Assembly: GCA_051453625.1 (NCBI GenBank)
Contig: JBOZIK010000001.1
Coordinates: 214,729,914-214,793,913, forward strand
Length of the DNA: 64,000 nucleotides
Source of the DNA: Welwitschia mirabilis
Taxonomy: Eukaryota; Gnetophyta; Gnetopsida; Welwitschiales
Direction of reading: 5' to 3'
Shown here: one piece after another, positions 37,423-49,902 of the stretch
Layout of the letters: each line of letters begins with the position of its first letter
How positions within the stretch are numbered: position 1 is the stretch's first letter
Translations under genes and position numbers: made by a program
Notes under the pieces: generated by a model
The model's input: the letters and a program-made list of their open reading frames with translations, nothing else
Database searches by the model: none
Told to the model about the DNA's origin: nothing

Positions 37423-39856
37423 TAAGGATCATTGAACTTATCGAGGATGAATGATTTCTATTAAATAAAAACTTTAACCAAATATAGAATGAAAAAGCAT
37501 AGTAAAATACACGTCTTATCAAGATAATATGGTTCCCTAACCTATGTATGTCCACATATATAGGGTAGCTTCCTCTCACACCTCTGAATATTCTTAACCT
37601 ATAAGAAATAGTGGTTTTCTAGTGTACTATTAACCTTACAACAATGAGAGTATTCTCATAAGATAGCACTCTTTTCCCCTCAAGGAAATAGTGATTTTGG
37701 CTCACCACTAACCTTACAACAATAAGAGTCCCCTTGAAAGGAAATGCTCTCTTTCCTTTAGGGAAGTAGGGATTTTGGCTTATTACTAATCTTACAATAA
37801 TGAGAGTCTACTTGTAAGGCATATTATCTTTTCCTTAGGTAAATAGTGGTTTTAGATCATTACAGACCTTACAATAATTCAAGTGCTCATAGGTACAACC
37901 TTAATGCATACCCATATAAGGGTTTTCTTACAATGAATTTGATAATCGAATAATGGACTTTACAATAATATTCAAAAATGAGATACTTCCATAAAAGAAC
38001 AAAAAAATACAATATAATAATAAGCCTAAATGATTTAGCTATGAATAACATCTTGAGTTCCTTGTTGTTATTGTTATCACAAGTGAAAACAAATGATGAA
38101 GTAATATAGATCCAAGAATAAAAGATGTAGACACCAAGAGTTCCTTGCAAGATGATAGCTTTAATCCTTAATGATTAGTTTTAATCACCCATGCATTCAT
38201 TTTATTTTATCTGTNNNNNNNNNNNNNNNNNNNNNNNNNNNNNNNNNNNNNNNNNNNNNNNNNNNNNNNNNNNNNNNNNNNNNNNNNNNNNNNNNNNNNN
38301 NNNNNNNNNNNNNNNNNNNNNNNNNNNNNNNNNNNNNNNNNNNNNNNNNNNNNNNNNNNNNNNNNNNNNNNNNNNNNNNNNNNNNNNNNNNNNNNNNNNN
38401 NNNNNNNNNNNNNNNNNNNNNNNNNNNNNNNNNNNNNNNNNNNNNNNNNNNNNNNNNNNNNNNNNNNNNNNNNNNNNNNNNNNNNNNNNNNNNNNNNNNN
38501 NNNNNNNNNNNNNNNNNNNNNNNNNNNNNNNNNNNNNNNNNNNNNNNNNNNNNNNNNNNNNNNNNNNNNNNNNNNNNNNNNNNNNNNNNNNNNNNNNNNN
38601 NNNNNNNNNNNNNNNNNNNNNNNNNNNNNNNNNNNNNNNNNNNNNNNNNNNNNNNNNNNNNNNNNNNNNNNNNNNNNNNNNNNNNNNNNNNNNNNNNNNN
38701 NNNNNNNNNNNNNNNNNNNNNNNNNNNNNNNNNNNNNNNNNNNNNNNNNNNNNNNNNNNNNNNNNNNNNNNNNNNAATATGATAGCTTTAATCCTTAATG
38801 AGTAGTTTTAATCACCCATGCATTCATTTTATTTTATCTAGATTTGGTTATTATCTTCCTTAGAAATATGATCATTGAAAATCATTTCAAGTGCTGCATT
38901 TATTCTTGACATTATGAATTTATACCCTTAAAGAAAAACTAGTTGTTTGACCTTGAATAATAGATTTTTAAACTTTGTAACTATCATGCAATAGATAGGA
39001 GCATCTAGATATCAAGCATGCATCTTCATTTTTAATTTACATGAACCTTAATCCAAAATATCTTCAAAATTATAGGCATCTACTAACAGTCATATGTCTT
39101 CACTTGGTAGATGTATTTATTAAACTTGCTAAGAAATTGATAAAATTTGCTCTGTATTATCTTTGGCCCTTTGTGATTATGAATTTATTATGGAAAATTT
39201 AATATCTTATCTAAAACATAAAATATTCATAAAAGTAAAAAAGACTCTATTACCTATTCTAGTTTAGCATAGACATCCTGAAACATCTATACATCTTTCA
39301 TCAGTGTCAGATCCAACTTTTAGCATAATCATCTTTGATGAGATAGTAATTCTTAACCTATGACCTAAAAGCCATTACATCATAGACATATTTAACCTTT
39401 AAACATATTCATCATAGATGTTTTCCAATTATAGACATCTTATTCATAGATGTCTTCCATACTACACAAGTATTTAGATAACTACTTTTTNNNNNNNNNN
39501 NNNNNNNNNNNNNNNNNNNNNNNNNNNNNNNNNNNNNNNNNNNNNNNNNNNNNNNNNNNNNNNNNNNNNNNNNNNNNNNNNNNNNNNNNNTCATTAGACA
39601 TCCTTAACCTTTAAACATATTCATCATAGATGTCTTCCAATTATAGAAATCTTATCCATAGATGTCTTCCATACTGCACAAGTATTTAGATAACTACTTT
39701 TTCATTTATAGTTATGATCTTTTTGTGAGATATTATCTTTGAAGATATGATATCAACTTATACTTATCATGATCTAATTTTTTTTTGCAATGACTTATTT
39801 AGACAATGGCACAAAATATTTGACATGTGAAATGATCAAAACTAGATTTACCAACA
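37423..39856 (-). repeat. SIR2 5' LTR
   Basis: Minus strand starts TGTTGGTAAATCTAG at 39856. Apparent length is inflated by a 561-N gap (38215-38775) flanked by repeated sequence (ttaatccttaatgattagttttaatcaccc on both sides) and by the 39491-39590 gap with a duplicate of about 100 bases. Confidence 0.85.
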
Positions 39857-39861
39857 AAAAT

Positions 39862-40050
39862 GATCCTTTCTTAAAAAAGTGTTAAGTTTTGAGTAATCTA
39901 TGCACATTTTTCATTTAACCACTAGCCTAGTCGGATAAGTTCCTTATACTCATTTAATACTAGGTTAATTTCATTTTACCCCCATTATTTAGGTTGGAAT
40001 TACTCATCTACTGTTCAAGATTAGATAGATAATTCCATTACCTAAAAGAT
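39862..40050 (-). pseudogene. GYP1 reverse transcriptase, N-terminal fragment
   Basis: The minus strand at 39912-39862 reads IDYSKLNTFLRKDHF, the gypsy RT block usually written with IDYRKLN and KDHFP. The very next residues, PLSFF, are found across SIR2 at 29988. Upstream (about 39950) PTRLASG is also typical. This fixes the insertion point of SIR2 to the base. Confidence 0.9.
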
Positions 40051-40435
40051 TAATCACATTTTTTCCACTACTTATTTTACAGTTAGGTTATTTCAATGTT
40101 GGAATTTAATGGATGATTTAGCATTTTCTATTAAGTAGACATTATGCATACAAATGCTATGGTTAATGTCTCTAATGTCAAATAGCATTCATTTAATGGA
40201 TTATTTATTTTTTTTCAATAGGTTTTATAATTCTTAAGATGTAGACAAATAAAAATTGATTACTTCTAGAAAGTAGAGTAATGGCCTAAGAAAGTATACT
40301 TAAGGTAATGGTGAAGAGATTTAAGCTCAATGAAGGATTCATTTTATAGAATGGTGTAAAATTCTTATTCTTGAAGAAGATTTAAAGTATAGTAATAATG
40401 AAAGTACATGGATGGTTTTTTGTAAACAAGAAGGC
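40051..40435 (-). other. GYP1 linker between protease and RT
   Basis: Decayed sequence between the protease and RT blocks; in this family the stretch is coding but poorly conserved and I cannot read it reliably. Confidence 0.4.
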
Positions 40436-40960
40436 TTTCTATTTTAAGGCATTAAAAACATTTATCTCCATTTTAATACTACCAAAATATATCTTTATTA
40501 AACCATTCCTATAGTAAGTTAAGCAATTAGAAGTTGCAATTAGGGGTCCTCCTAAGATAATAAAAACTAATTTATTAATTCTATTTTCCATATCTAAGAC
40601 CATAAAATATAATAAAAATAATAGTTATCTACCCTAAGAATGACATCTTCAATTACTCCTAATAGAATTTTCAAGGAATTATCAATAATTGTAGTTTAAA
40701 TATTGGTTTTTTAAAGCCCTTCCAAGCCTAATTCTCTATAAGTTCCATAAAGAAGTAGGTTTACATTAGCTTTTAAGTCTGACAAATCTTGCTTAATGTG
40801 TTTTTCTCCAATGGTAATGGTAATTGTAAGGTTGCTAGGATTCTTGTATTCTAGAGGGAATTGGTTTTGAAATATTTCACTATTTTATTATATTAAAAAG
40901 GATTTACTTTTTACATTCATTTATCCTTTATTATGCACATATCTTTGAGGAACTCCATGT
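40436..40960 (-). pseudogene. GYP1 retropepsin-type protease remnant
   Basis: The minus strand reads PIPLEYKNPSNLTITITIGE, then KHIKQDLSDLKANVNLLLYG (about 40820-40760), where Athila/Tat proteases have D-L-G-A-S-V; here Gly-to-Lys breaks the active site but D-L remains. Next come RELGLEGL, ILLGVIEDVILRVDNYY and GGPLIATSNCLTYYRNGLIK (40549-40490), the ILGRPF-like motif with R-to-G. Order and spacing are normal for the family. Confidence 0.85.
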
Positions 40961-42289
40961 AAGAAACAACTTACTTGGTTGCTTCTAAGAGGGGAATCTC
41001 TATTTTANNNNNNNNNNNNNNNNNNNNNNNNNNNNNNNNNNNNNNNNNNNNNNNNNNNNNNNNNNNNNNNNNNNNNNNNNNNNNNNNNNNNNNNNNNNNN
41101 NNNNNNNCATTCATTTATCCTTTTATTATGCACATATCTTTGAGGAATTTCATGTAAGAAACAACTTACTTGGTTTCTTCTAATAGGGGAATCTTTATTT
41201 TAACTTCTTTCAAAATTTATATTTTCTCTAAATGTTTTTTCATAACACTTTCTTCTCTAAATTGTTAAGAAAATGATAAAGATTCTTTATAAGTGGGTAA
41301 AGGAGTTTCTAATTCCTCTATTGGTACATTCTTATATTTGATTTTTCAAGTGTTAATTCCTCTCTTTATTGTGTCTATTTTAGGTTAATTATATAACTCT
41401 TTCTCACTTTTAAGTTGAACAGCCTTGGTTTATTCTATTTAAATAGCTCTAGTTCTTTAATGATTTTAATTTTTCTTGGATTTGGTTATGAGCTCATATA
41501 CAGTTTTTTAAGTTATCTTTGATTTAAAGAAAAATAATCTAGTTCTAGATGTATTGATTTTATTTTAGTTTATTCAAGGAGAACATAAGTTATTGATTTA
41601 TCTACTTTTAGGATTCCATGAACTCCTTATTATTTCTTTAAATAAGGATTGATGATTAGATGATGAATGATGGTTTGAGTGATATTGATTTGATTAAAAA
41701 TTATGGTAAGACAAAGATGGAAATAATTTTCCTAGTTGACTAATATGGCTTTGATTATGTGAGTTGTCTAATTTCTAAGGAAGATTGGCATGGTTCCTCC
41801 ACTCATGATTATAGGCATTTGAATATGAATTATTTTTGTAACTTCACCACTAGTTTTCTATGGCATTAAATTATTATTAATCATGTTTTAGAAGAGAAAT
41901 ATAAAATAATAATAAATTATCTTATGTAAGCCTATTCGATAGATTAAACACTTAGGTTTGAAGTTTGAAGGATTAAGTAAGGTGAAAGGGGATTCTACTC
42001 TCTTTAATAGTTCATTTATTTTATTATTAATCTAAAAAATATTAAGAATTATGAAAACATTAGTAAACCTAATGAAATGCTAGGATCTACATGATTCAAT
42101 TAGTTTTTTCCAGTTTTTAGAACTTTTGACTACTACTTTAAGGTAGTCCCAAAATTCATCTAAGGAAAAATTTAGAATTCTACCTCTACTTATCTTTTTA
42201 ACTATTTTTCTATTATTTGATGATAATGCACCATAACATAAACTAATTACTCTACCTATCTCAAATCTATATTAAAAACATTGCTAAAG
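40961..42289 (-). other. GYP1 gag C-terminal region and linker, poorly readable
   Basis: Between the gag domain and protease. 41108-41220 duplicates about 40915-41007 across a 100-N gap. No clear zinc knuckle was recognised. Confidence 0.4.
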
Positions 42290-42720
42290 TAAATTATTAT
42301 ACCTTTCTAAGATTTACAAGAGGATCTCTTGATATTTCTTTTAGTAGTTCATGACCTCTCACCTTAAAGTATTGGTTTTATTACTAGGGAAAGAATCTTT
42401 AAGATAAAGGCTTTTTTAAAGTCAACTCAAATTCGAATGAATAGAGGTTTAAGGATATACAGCCAAGTCTTAGCATTTTTATTAAGGAAGAATGGAAAAA
42501 GAATGAGTTAGAGGGAATCTGTAGTATTGAGATACTATGATAAGATGGCTAGTACACACTCAAATTCCTTTAAGTGCAGATAGGAATCTTCTAATTCTAA
42601 GCCATGAAAATGTAGTGACAACTAAATCGTGGAAGGTTTAAACTATAGTATTCATGTTATTAGTGATTAGACAATATATAATGGGGTATCTAAGCATGGG
42701 AATTATAAATAATCATGGAT
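42290..42720 (-). pseudogene. gag: GYP1 gag pseudogene (retrotrans_gag domain)
   Basis: The minus strand at 42640-42590 reads HFHGLELEDSYLHLKEFE, then at 42512-42451 LILFPFFLNKNAKTWLYIL, the central retrotrans_gag motif with A-K-x-W-L. Both are typical of Athila/Tat Gag. Stops and a frameshift follow. The N-terminal end is not clear. Confidence 0.8.
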
Positions 42721-43790
42721 GATTTACATGGGGGTTTTTTGAAAAGTTGGGTTAGTTATGTGATGTACTAGGATCTTAGGCTACTTATTGATTAAGGTAA
42801 TATGCATGTAATTTTTCTAATAACTATTCATTTAACCATGGTGTGTTATTATCAAAAATACATTAAGAAGCATACTAGGCATTTTGGTTATAGTATACTT
42901 AGAAAGATTATTCTGCATGGATTTATTTGTGAGGTTTGTTTCTTGATAGTGATCTCTAATCATCACTATTACTAGTATTAGAGTCCATGTTATTTTTCAA
43001 AGGTACACTAATTAAGCAATCTAATTCATCTTATATCTAATTCATGCAATACTTAAATGAGTTTTAAAAAGGACTCAAAAAATAGAAAGTTTTTTCATAT
43101 CTGATAGATGGTGTACTTTAATTTTTAGAGGTTGTTTTACAAAAAGACCAATAGCATGAGTTAAAAAATGTAGTAGTACTAATAATTTTAAGAGATGTGA
43201 CTTGAAAAAGAAAATTTAGAGGTTTGCAAGATTTATGAAAAACGTTTTACATTATAAGGTTTCAAAAAATCATAACAAAAATAAAAATAATAGCAAACTC
43301 AGAAATGAAACCTAAGAAAAATAAACCCTAAATACTTTTCCATTATATAACTTTTTAATAGGAAATATAGAAACATAATAGAAATAAAAAGTAGCATTAA
43401 AGTAAAATTTTCAAAAATAAGAATAAAATACAAGAAAATAGTAAGTTCTATATTAGTTTTTGGTTTTTCAATTCTTACTTTGATCACAAACCTATAGAAA
43501 ACCTATTAGACCTATAACACAAAATATCTGATATGAAGATACTTTTTAGCTTAGAGGAAAAATCTAAAGAAATCTTAAATAAGAAATAATTCAAATATTT
43601 TTAGAATTAGACAAATATCCACCACTAGAGATAAAAGAAAATGAAAGAAAAACCCAAAAGCAAAAGTACTAGTTAGGGTATTGTTAGAAAGGACAGTACT
43701 AATCACTAGAAAAACCTTGAAAACTAAACTAAAGATTACAAGAAATAAAAATTATGATTCTTTTAAAAATAAATGATGTTATTATTTTTA
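42721..43790 (-). other. GYP1 leader and gag N-terminus, decayed
   Basis: AT-rich sequence between PBS and the readable gag domain. Coding part not separable by eye. Confidence 0.4.
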
Positions 43791-43802
43791 GAAATGGGGC
43801 CT
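43791..43802 (-). promoter_or_regulatory. GYP1 primer binding site (decayed)
   Basis: Minus strand aggccccatttc matches 9 of 12 positions of the decayed Asp-tRNA-type site tggcaccattgc seen in GYP4. It lies next to a minus-strand LTR end gcgaaca. Confidence 0.5.
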
Positions 43803-43807
43803 AAATT

Positions 43808-45131
43808 TGTTCGCTATCATACAATCTAACTAAAATAAACTATACAAGTGTCTAGTATCATTCTTCCATAGGAATAACTAATGTAAATCTTAATATAAGT
43901 AATACAAATGTATCAAATTTGTAATAAAATGAAAATAATAAAAATTTAAAAGTTAATATTATGATTGGTTTAAACTAGATTAGTAAAGTAAGAAAACAAA
44001 CTAGCTCTAAGTATCTAACTTAACTTATCCAACAATACACCTTTACTCCAATGACATTCTATAATTGTCTATAACAAATTTTAAAATTTTAAGTAGTGAG
44101 GTCTTAAGTTGTAATGACATAATCTCATTTATCATCTAAGTGTGATTGAATTCAATAGTCACTTTGGTCCTTTATAGCCTTTCATAAGTATGAAAAGTAA
44201 GGCATACTATACTTAATATCCATTAAAGAAGAGTAACTACAACTCATAAGTGAATATAAAGAACTCACTTTGTTATCAAAAGAGCTTGAAAACATAGTTT
44301 TACTCAAGTATTACAATATTGGACTACTCATGATTTAAAATTAAAACTAAAAAACTACTCTTTTATTAAAATAAGAAAATATAATACATTAAATAAAGAA
44401 GATGAAACTGATACAAACTCTTCGAATTAGCCTTGAGGTGCTTAAAAATCCATGTCAATTGTGATACTCTAAGGGTTTTATAACTACTTTTACCAATCAA
44501 ATATTTCTTTACAATGAAGTAATAAAGTCCTTTTATAAGCAAGTAAGGGTAAACATTATTATTCACATTTGGCTTATAGTGGTAGGTGGATGGTTATAAT
44601 GTTTGTCATGTAGCTTTAGGTATAATATTTGTCTTCTTATGTTAGGTAAATATCATTACTATGAGTCTACCATGTGGATTTTAGATCATGATGCTTTTAT
44701 AAATTGATGCTATTATCATCCCATATATCACTGCTACATGTCACTACTATGTGTCTTTTACATCATTGCCATGTGTCATTGAAGATGTTAGTTGTTTTTG
44801 ATGTAATAACGGATTAATCCCATAATTATATTTTGATCAATTGTACCATGATAGTTCCAAAATGTGACTTTTGGACTATTTAACTCTAAATGACTAGTGG
44901 TCTAGTGATAGCTACACTGGCATTTTCTATTATATGATCTTCAACTTTTAGCATGTCCTTTAGAATGTAGTAAGTATCTTGAAAATGTCATAGAAAAGTG
45001 CATAAGTTTACAAACCATGTTAAAAAGGGTAAATAACATAATTTTATGGTAAAATTTTTATTTTAATATTCTCCTGTAAGCTAAATTAATTAAATAAACT
45101 TAGATTAAATGTTAATTTATACATGTTAACA
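43808..45131 (-). repeat. GYP1 5' LTR
   Basis: Limits by the minus-strand start TGTTAACATG at 45131 and end gcgaaca at 43808, giving 1324 bases without a gap. Its outer 200 bases match window positions 1-209. The part 44600-44780 repeats an ATGTGTC-like core (see findings). The right flank 45132-45136 is attag; the matching left flank is outside the window. Confidence 0.65.
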
Positions 45132-47577
45132 ATTAGTATCAATATTTCTAGAGTCAGTAAATATTTTTCATAATCATGTAGCCTAAAAGTATCCTTAAAA
45201 TTATGTCCTGTTATTAGTGGTAATAATAAAAATAGATCATATATAGTTTTATTCATGATGTGCAATTTTTATCTAAAAATTTAATGACATAATACTTTAA
45301 TAAAATATGATGCTTATCTTATTCTTCTTATAATAGAAAAAACTTACATACTTCATCCTCTAGTTGAACATTATCCCATTATTTAGTTTTAACTCTAAGA
45401 TCATGATATGTCATCCTTACTCTATTAAATAAATTTCTTATTTGTAATGGTATTATTCCTTAATATTAATTCCTTAAACGGTTTTACAATAGAACTTAAG
45501 TTTCTTTTTCTTTTCAATTATCTTCTGTTATTTTTCAATTAGTTTTGGATTATCATCTTGTAAATTATTTTATCCTCTCTAGTCATATCATAATCTTTAA
45601 TGTCCATTATTATAGCCATGACTTTTCTTTAGCATATCATTCTTTTCCTTAAGTGATTTTAATATGTCACTTAAAAACTTAGTTTTGTTATCAAGTCTAA
45701 TATTTTGGCAAAATATTAGAAACTAACATATTACCTTAATTTCAAAGGTAACATAATGACCTCTAATAATAACATTTCTAATGGTATTTAAGATTTAACC
45801 TTAAGTTCATCTTCTGAAAATTCCTTTGAATTTTTTCTATTTTATTTTATAAATATTTAATAAGGCTTATAATCAAAAATATAAATCCATAAAAAATAAC
45901 TAGCTACACAATCATATAAAATAAGTAATTTTGTACCTTCTATAACCAAATACGTTCTTAGCTCCTATGACTAAATATTTTCTTTTCTACATTTTCTCTT
46001 TATAGCATAAAGATTCTTTCATCCATTGGTAAGTATTTATGACATAGATTAATTTTATTTATAGTTTTAAAAACATTCTAATTCTAGCTATTTATATGAA
46101 TCAATAATCTGAAACTATTTATTTTATATGAATCAATAATCTAAAACTATTTATTCTTTATCTAGAGATTATAGTTACTTTCATTTATTCCACAAGCATG
46201 GATTTTTTTGCAATTAACATTTACCTCCATTCTTAAGTATTTGTAAAACCTTTCTAACAATTTAAACATAGTCTAAAATCCTACATTAGAATTTGTAACT
46301 AGTGATACATCATCTACAAAGTCATGAGATAGAGCATTTATTGGTCTATCTTCATTACATACCTTTCTAGTACCTAGTACATACATCTTTCTAATTCATT
46401 AATTAAAATTTCAAATAATGTTGATGATAGAGGATAATCTTGCTTCACACCTATGTTATTATAAAATCTACAACATACTTAACTATTTATTCTTTTTAGT
46501 TTAACCACTATTTCTACATATAGTCTTTATATGGTTGGCAATGGACTAGAGCTAAAATTATGATTAATAAGTCTAAACTATAATTTATCTATAATAATTA
46601 AGTTATAAGTTTTTAATATCTAATAAAATAAATGAAAGTATTGTTGTTGCTTACTCCATATAAAACCAAAGAGCAAGTAGATGGTCCATCACAAATTAAT
46701 TCCTTTAAAATCTTACTTAAGGAAATACATGCAAATTATTACCTTATGACTAATTTCCTAGCCTTTTCTCTAGGATAGTACTGAATAATTTAGAAAATAA
46801 ATTACTAATCATGATTAACCTATATTTATTTAAATTTAACTTATTTCCTTTCTTAAACAACATAATAATGCTTTTAATCATCAATTACTTATCTAGCCCA
46901 TCCTTTAACCTTTTTCATATTTCTTTTCACACTAATGGACCACTCCATTTTAGTAATTTTTGCATATAATCCCTCTATATCTATGGCCTTTTTACAAGCT
47001 AATTTATTAATTCCATTCCTCATCTCATCTAAAGTAAGTTCTATTATATCTAAATTTATATATTTAATGTTTTAATCCATCTTATGCCAAAAGGATTTTT
47101 AAAAGGAGTGAACTTCTACAAAGGGGATATTATTACTTGATTAGTCTCTATTATGAAACAACTTCTAAAAATTGTATGAATCTCATTTATCATATATAGT
47201 AAATAACCTTATCCTTCTTTTACAAATAATATTTTTTAATTATGCCTTTTATAGTTTTTACTTATATCCTCATTATTATTAAATTATTTAATAGCTAAAA
47301 TTATTAATGAGAATTCTACATCACACCAAGGCTTCTTATTCACAGATATTTTGTAATTAATCACTTTCTATCCTACATTTAAAATGACCTTTTTAATATT
47401 ATTCTTTCTTTTTGGTTTACCACTTCTTTTGTACCTCTTATTATAAAGCTTCTTTATGTATTATAGTAATTTGTCTAAATATATTCTTATGTTGTATCTA
47501 ATAATAAAGCCTGCCTTTAATGTTGAATTCAAAAAAATTATGTGGTCATTCTATTAATTAATCTTTGACTATGAAAT
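45132..47577 (-). pseudogene. LINE reverse-transcriptase fragment
   Basis: Minus-strand non-LTR reverse transcriptase. At 46862-46805 it reads KKGNKLNLNKYRLIM, then FSKLFSTILEKRL, the N-terminal RT motifs. At 46450-46400 GVKQDYPLSSTLFEILINELE matches the GVRQGCPLSP box, and at 46324-46302 FVDDVSLV is the catalytic box with both Asp codons kept. Beyond it FKLLERFYKYLRMEVN and NCKKIHAC fit the thumb. Upstream (about 47300) KKPWCDVEFS is a linker motif. The GVRQGCPLSPTLF type suggests an RTE-like rather than L1 lineage, which I hold weakly. The endonuclease is not present; SIR3 cuts the element at 47578 and GYP1 bounds it at 45131. Region 45132-45900 is unassigned 3' sequence. Confidence 0.8.
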
Positions 47578-49248
47578 TATTGGTAAATATAGTTTTGATG
47601 ATTCCACTTATTAAATAGTTTATGTCTTTATACAAGATAGGTCATTTTAAAAAAACCATTAGATCTTGATAAGTACTAAATTATAATGGATCTTAAAAGT
47701 TAATACCTCATGAAAAGGATCAGTTGATTAATTACAAAATTAGTTGTTTAAAGACATATAAAAAATTGAAGATGTCTCTAGTGAAGACATCTAGGAAATT
47801 AAAGATGTCTTAGATGTATTAGAATTTAAGTCATAGGCTTAAGATGACTATCTCATCAAAAATAGTTATGCTAAAAGTTAAACCTAACATAGATAAAGAA
47901 ATCTACATGTTTGAATAAATCTATACTAAGATAAAATAAGTAATAAAGCTAATTTAATTTTTGACTAATGTCGGATATTTCAGATGAGCTATCAAATTAT
48001 ACATCATAGATTCATGATCATAAAGGCCCAAGAATACTACAAAGTGAATTTTGTCAAAATCTAAACAAGTTCACTGAAGACGCCTACAAGGTAAAAACAT
48101 TTGACTATTATCAGGTATCTATAAAATTAAAGACATCTTAGATCAAAGTTCATGTCAATAACAATTGAATATATGCATCTCACTCCTAGATGTTTTATAT
48201 CCATCATACGGTGGTTATAAAGTTAAACAGCTACCTTTTATTCTCAAATGGTTAAATCCTTTTTGATTGTATAAAGACTTAATATCATGAATTAAATCAT
48301 AAATTTTTGGAACTTCAACGAATATATAGCTCTTGAATTTTTAGCACTCAATTATTAGAATAAATATGGAACAAAGATTACATGGATAAAATGAGCATCT
48401 CACGAAGGATTAAAAGCATCATTCTAAAAGAAGCTAACATTGCTATATCATTTTTTTTTTAGATCTTACATTGCTTTATCATTTATTTTTCCTTGTGATG
48501 ACTATAATAACATGAAATCCAAGTATTATTTAAAGCCACATATTTCAAGCTTATTATTTATGTATTATATATTTGATTATAAATTGTTAAAATATCTTAT
48601 TATTGAATATTATTATAATTCCATTCTTAAATTAATCTCTTTGTAAGAAAACTCTTACCCAAGTGTGTATTTGAGATAGTGTCTATAAGCACTTACTTTA
48701 TTGTAAGGGTATTAGTGATCTAGAAAACCATTATTCCCTTGTAAAAGAAAAAGTGTTACCTTATGATAAGACTCTTACTATTTTAATATTTTTGATGTGC
48801 CTATAAAAACCATTATTTCCTTACAAGGAATAAAGTATTACCTTGTGAGGAGACACTCACAATTATAAGGTTTATGGTGCATCTATGAAAACCATTATTC
48901 CTTTGTGACTGAGAGAGTGCTATCTTACAAAAAAACTCTTACTATTGTAAGTTTCATGGTGTACCTATGAGAATCACTATTCCCTTGCATAGGAGAGAGT
49001 GTTCGCTTGTGACTCTTACTTATTATAAGATTGGTGGTGTGTTAGAAAACCACTATTTTCTTATAGGTTAAGAATGTCCAAAGGTGTGAGTAGAATCTAC
49101 CCTTTACATGTAGATGTATTTAGGTTAAGGAACCACATTATCTTAGTAAGGTATTTTATTATTATGCTTTTTGATTATTATATTATTTATTTAAATTTTT
49201 ATTTACTGAAACTTATTCACCCCTTTCCTTTGAGTTTTATGATCCTCA
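47578..49248 (+). repeat. SIR3 5' LTR, complete and gap-free
   Basis: 1671 bases, starting TATTGGTAAATATAG and ending gatcctca with the terminal CA intact. As the only LTR of the family here without N, it is the best reference for the others. Palindrome copies at about 47767-47820 and 48070-48135. In the 3' part (48700-49060) a decayed unit of about 80 bases with 'accattattccctt' and 'agactcttact' recurs four or five times. Confidence 0.9.
48700..49075 (+). repeat. Short tandem units inside SIR LTR
   Basis: Imperfect units containing 'aaaaccattattycctt', 'gtgttaccttatga' and 'gactcttactattgtaag' recur at 48720, 48810, 48885, 48975 and 49035. The other SIR LTRs show the same pattern (for example 1370-1860, 9600-9770, 30140-30300, 37600-37880), with varying unit number. 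Confidence 0.65.
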
Positions 49249-49250
49249 AC

Positions 49251-49262
49251 TAGTATCTTAGT
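49251..49262 (+). promoter_or_regulatory. SIR3 primer binding site
   Basis: tagtatcttagt, decayed from TGGTATCAGAGC, two bases after the LTR end. Confidence 0.7.
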
Positions 49263-49300
49263 GGATAGTCATGAAAATGAGTAGCTTCCTTAAATAATCA

Positions 49301-49902
49301 ATGGAAGGGATGCCATCCGTCAGACCTCTATTCTTCGATAGAATAAACTATACCTACTGGAAGATAAGGAGATAGGTATATTTATATTATTTTGAGGTTT
49401 AAATATAGCAAAGAATAGAAGAAGGATATGTAAATCCAATGAAAACAACAATAAATACTACTGATAATATTATTACACAGATTAAGAAAATAAAAGATTA
49501 AAAAGATGAAGGAAACTTGCTTTTCTATATAATTGTAAAGCTACAATTGCACTTTATTCTGCTTTAAAAATAGAAGGATTTAATAAAATAGTAGGTTAAA
49601 AGATGACATAATAAATTTTGAATGTTCTTATTGGAACATATAAAGGAACTTTAATTTTCAAATAATATAAGCTTCTCATATGGACAAACTAATTTGAAAA
49701 TCTCTAGATGAACCATGGAGAAAGAATTCATGAGTACTTTATTATAGTTTTCAATATTATAAATGCATTACATGACATTAGAGAAGATCTTCTAAAAGCA
49801 AAGGTAACTCAAAAAGTTATTAGATCTCTAACCCCTGAATATGTAGCTAAAACTATAGCTATGAATAATTAAAGATATTTCAATACTATGAAGATATAAG
49901 AG
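49301..49902 (+). pseudogene. gag: SIR3 gag, N-terminal part (interrupted)
   Basis: Starts at ATG 49301 with MEGMPSVRPLFFDRINYTYWKIR, the best-preserved Gag N-terminus in the window (Trp still present). The UBN2-like region can be followed to 49860 (VIRSLTPEYVAKT, with frame breaks). Coding stops at 49902, where GYP4 starts, and resumes at 62107 in the same Gag region, as judged by alignment to SIR1 3395-3460. Confidence 0.85.

Larger units (their letters stand above)
29994..39856 (-). mobile_element. SIR2: internally deleted Sirevirus-type element
   Basis: Minus-strand copy of the SIR1 family inserted in GYP1 RT with a perfect 5-bp target-site duplication, AAAAT at 29989-29993 and 39857-39861. 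Right to left: 5' LTR, Met-tRNA PBS, gag, protease, integrase zinc-binding region fused to the RNase H tail, palindrome-rich spacer, proline-rich ORF, purine tract, 3' LTR. Same internal deletion as SIR1. It is the best-bounded insertion in the window. Gaps: 30702, 32185, 34843, 36399, 38215, 39491. Confidence 0.9.
1..45131 (-). mobile_element. GYP1: Athila/Tat-like Ty3/gypsy element, host of three nested insertions
   Basis: An old Ty3/gypsy retrotransposon on the minus strand, split into blocks 1-250, 10379-14438, 29825-29993 and 39857-45131. Reading right to left it has a 5' LTR, an Asp-tRNA-type primer site, gag, protease, RT, RNase H, integrase with a GPY motif, a long 3' region, a purine tract and the start of a 3' LTR cut by the window edge. 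That gene order (PR-RT-RH-IN) defines Ty3/gypsy, and the protease and gag resemble the Athila/Tat branch. The breaks are explained by insertion of SIR1, GYP2 and SIR2. All coding parts are pseudogenes with many stops and frameshifts. Unification of the blocks rests on reading continuity of RT across two insertions and on matching LTR ends; this is inference, but strong. Confidence 0.85.

Noticed and set aside
1-45150. Reading 1-209 and 44590-45131 as a separate plus-strand LTR with a Met-type PBS (attagtatcaatatt at 45132)
   Set aside because: The minus-strand reading gives an LTR start after a purine tract on the left, an Asp-type PBS at 43791 on the right, and matches the GYP1 gene order. 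The Met-type match is poor.
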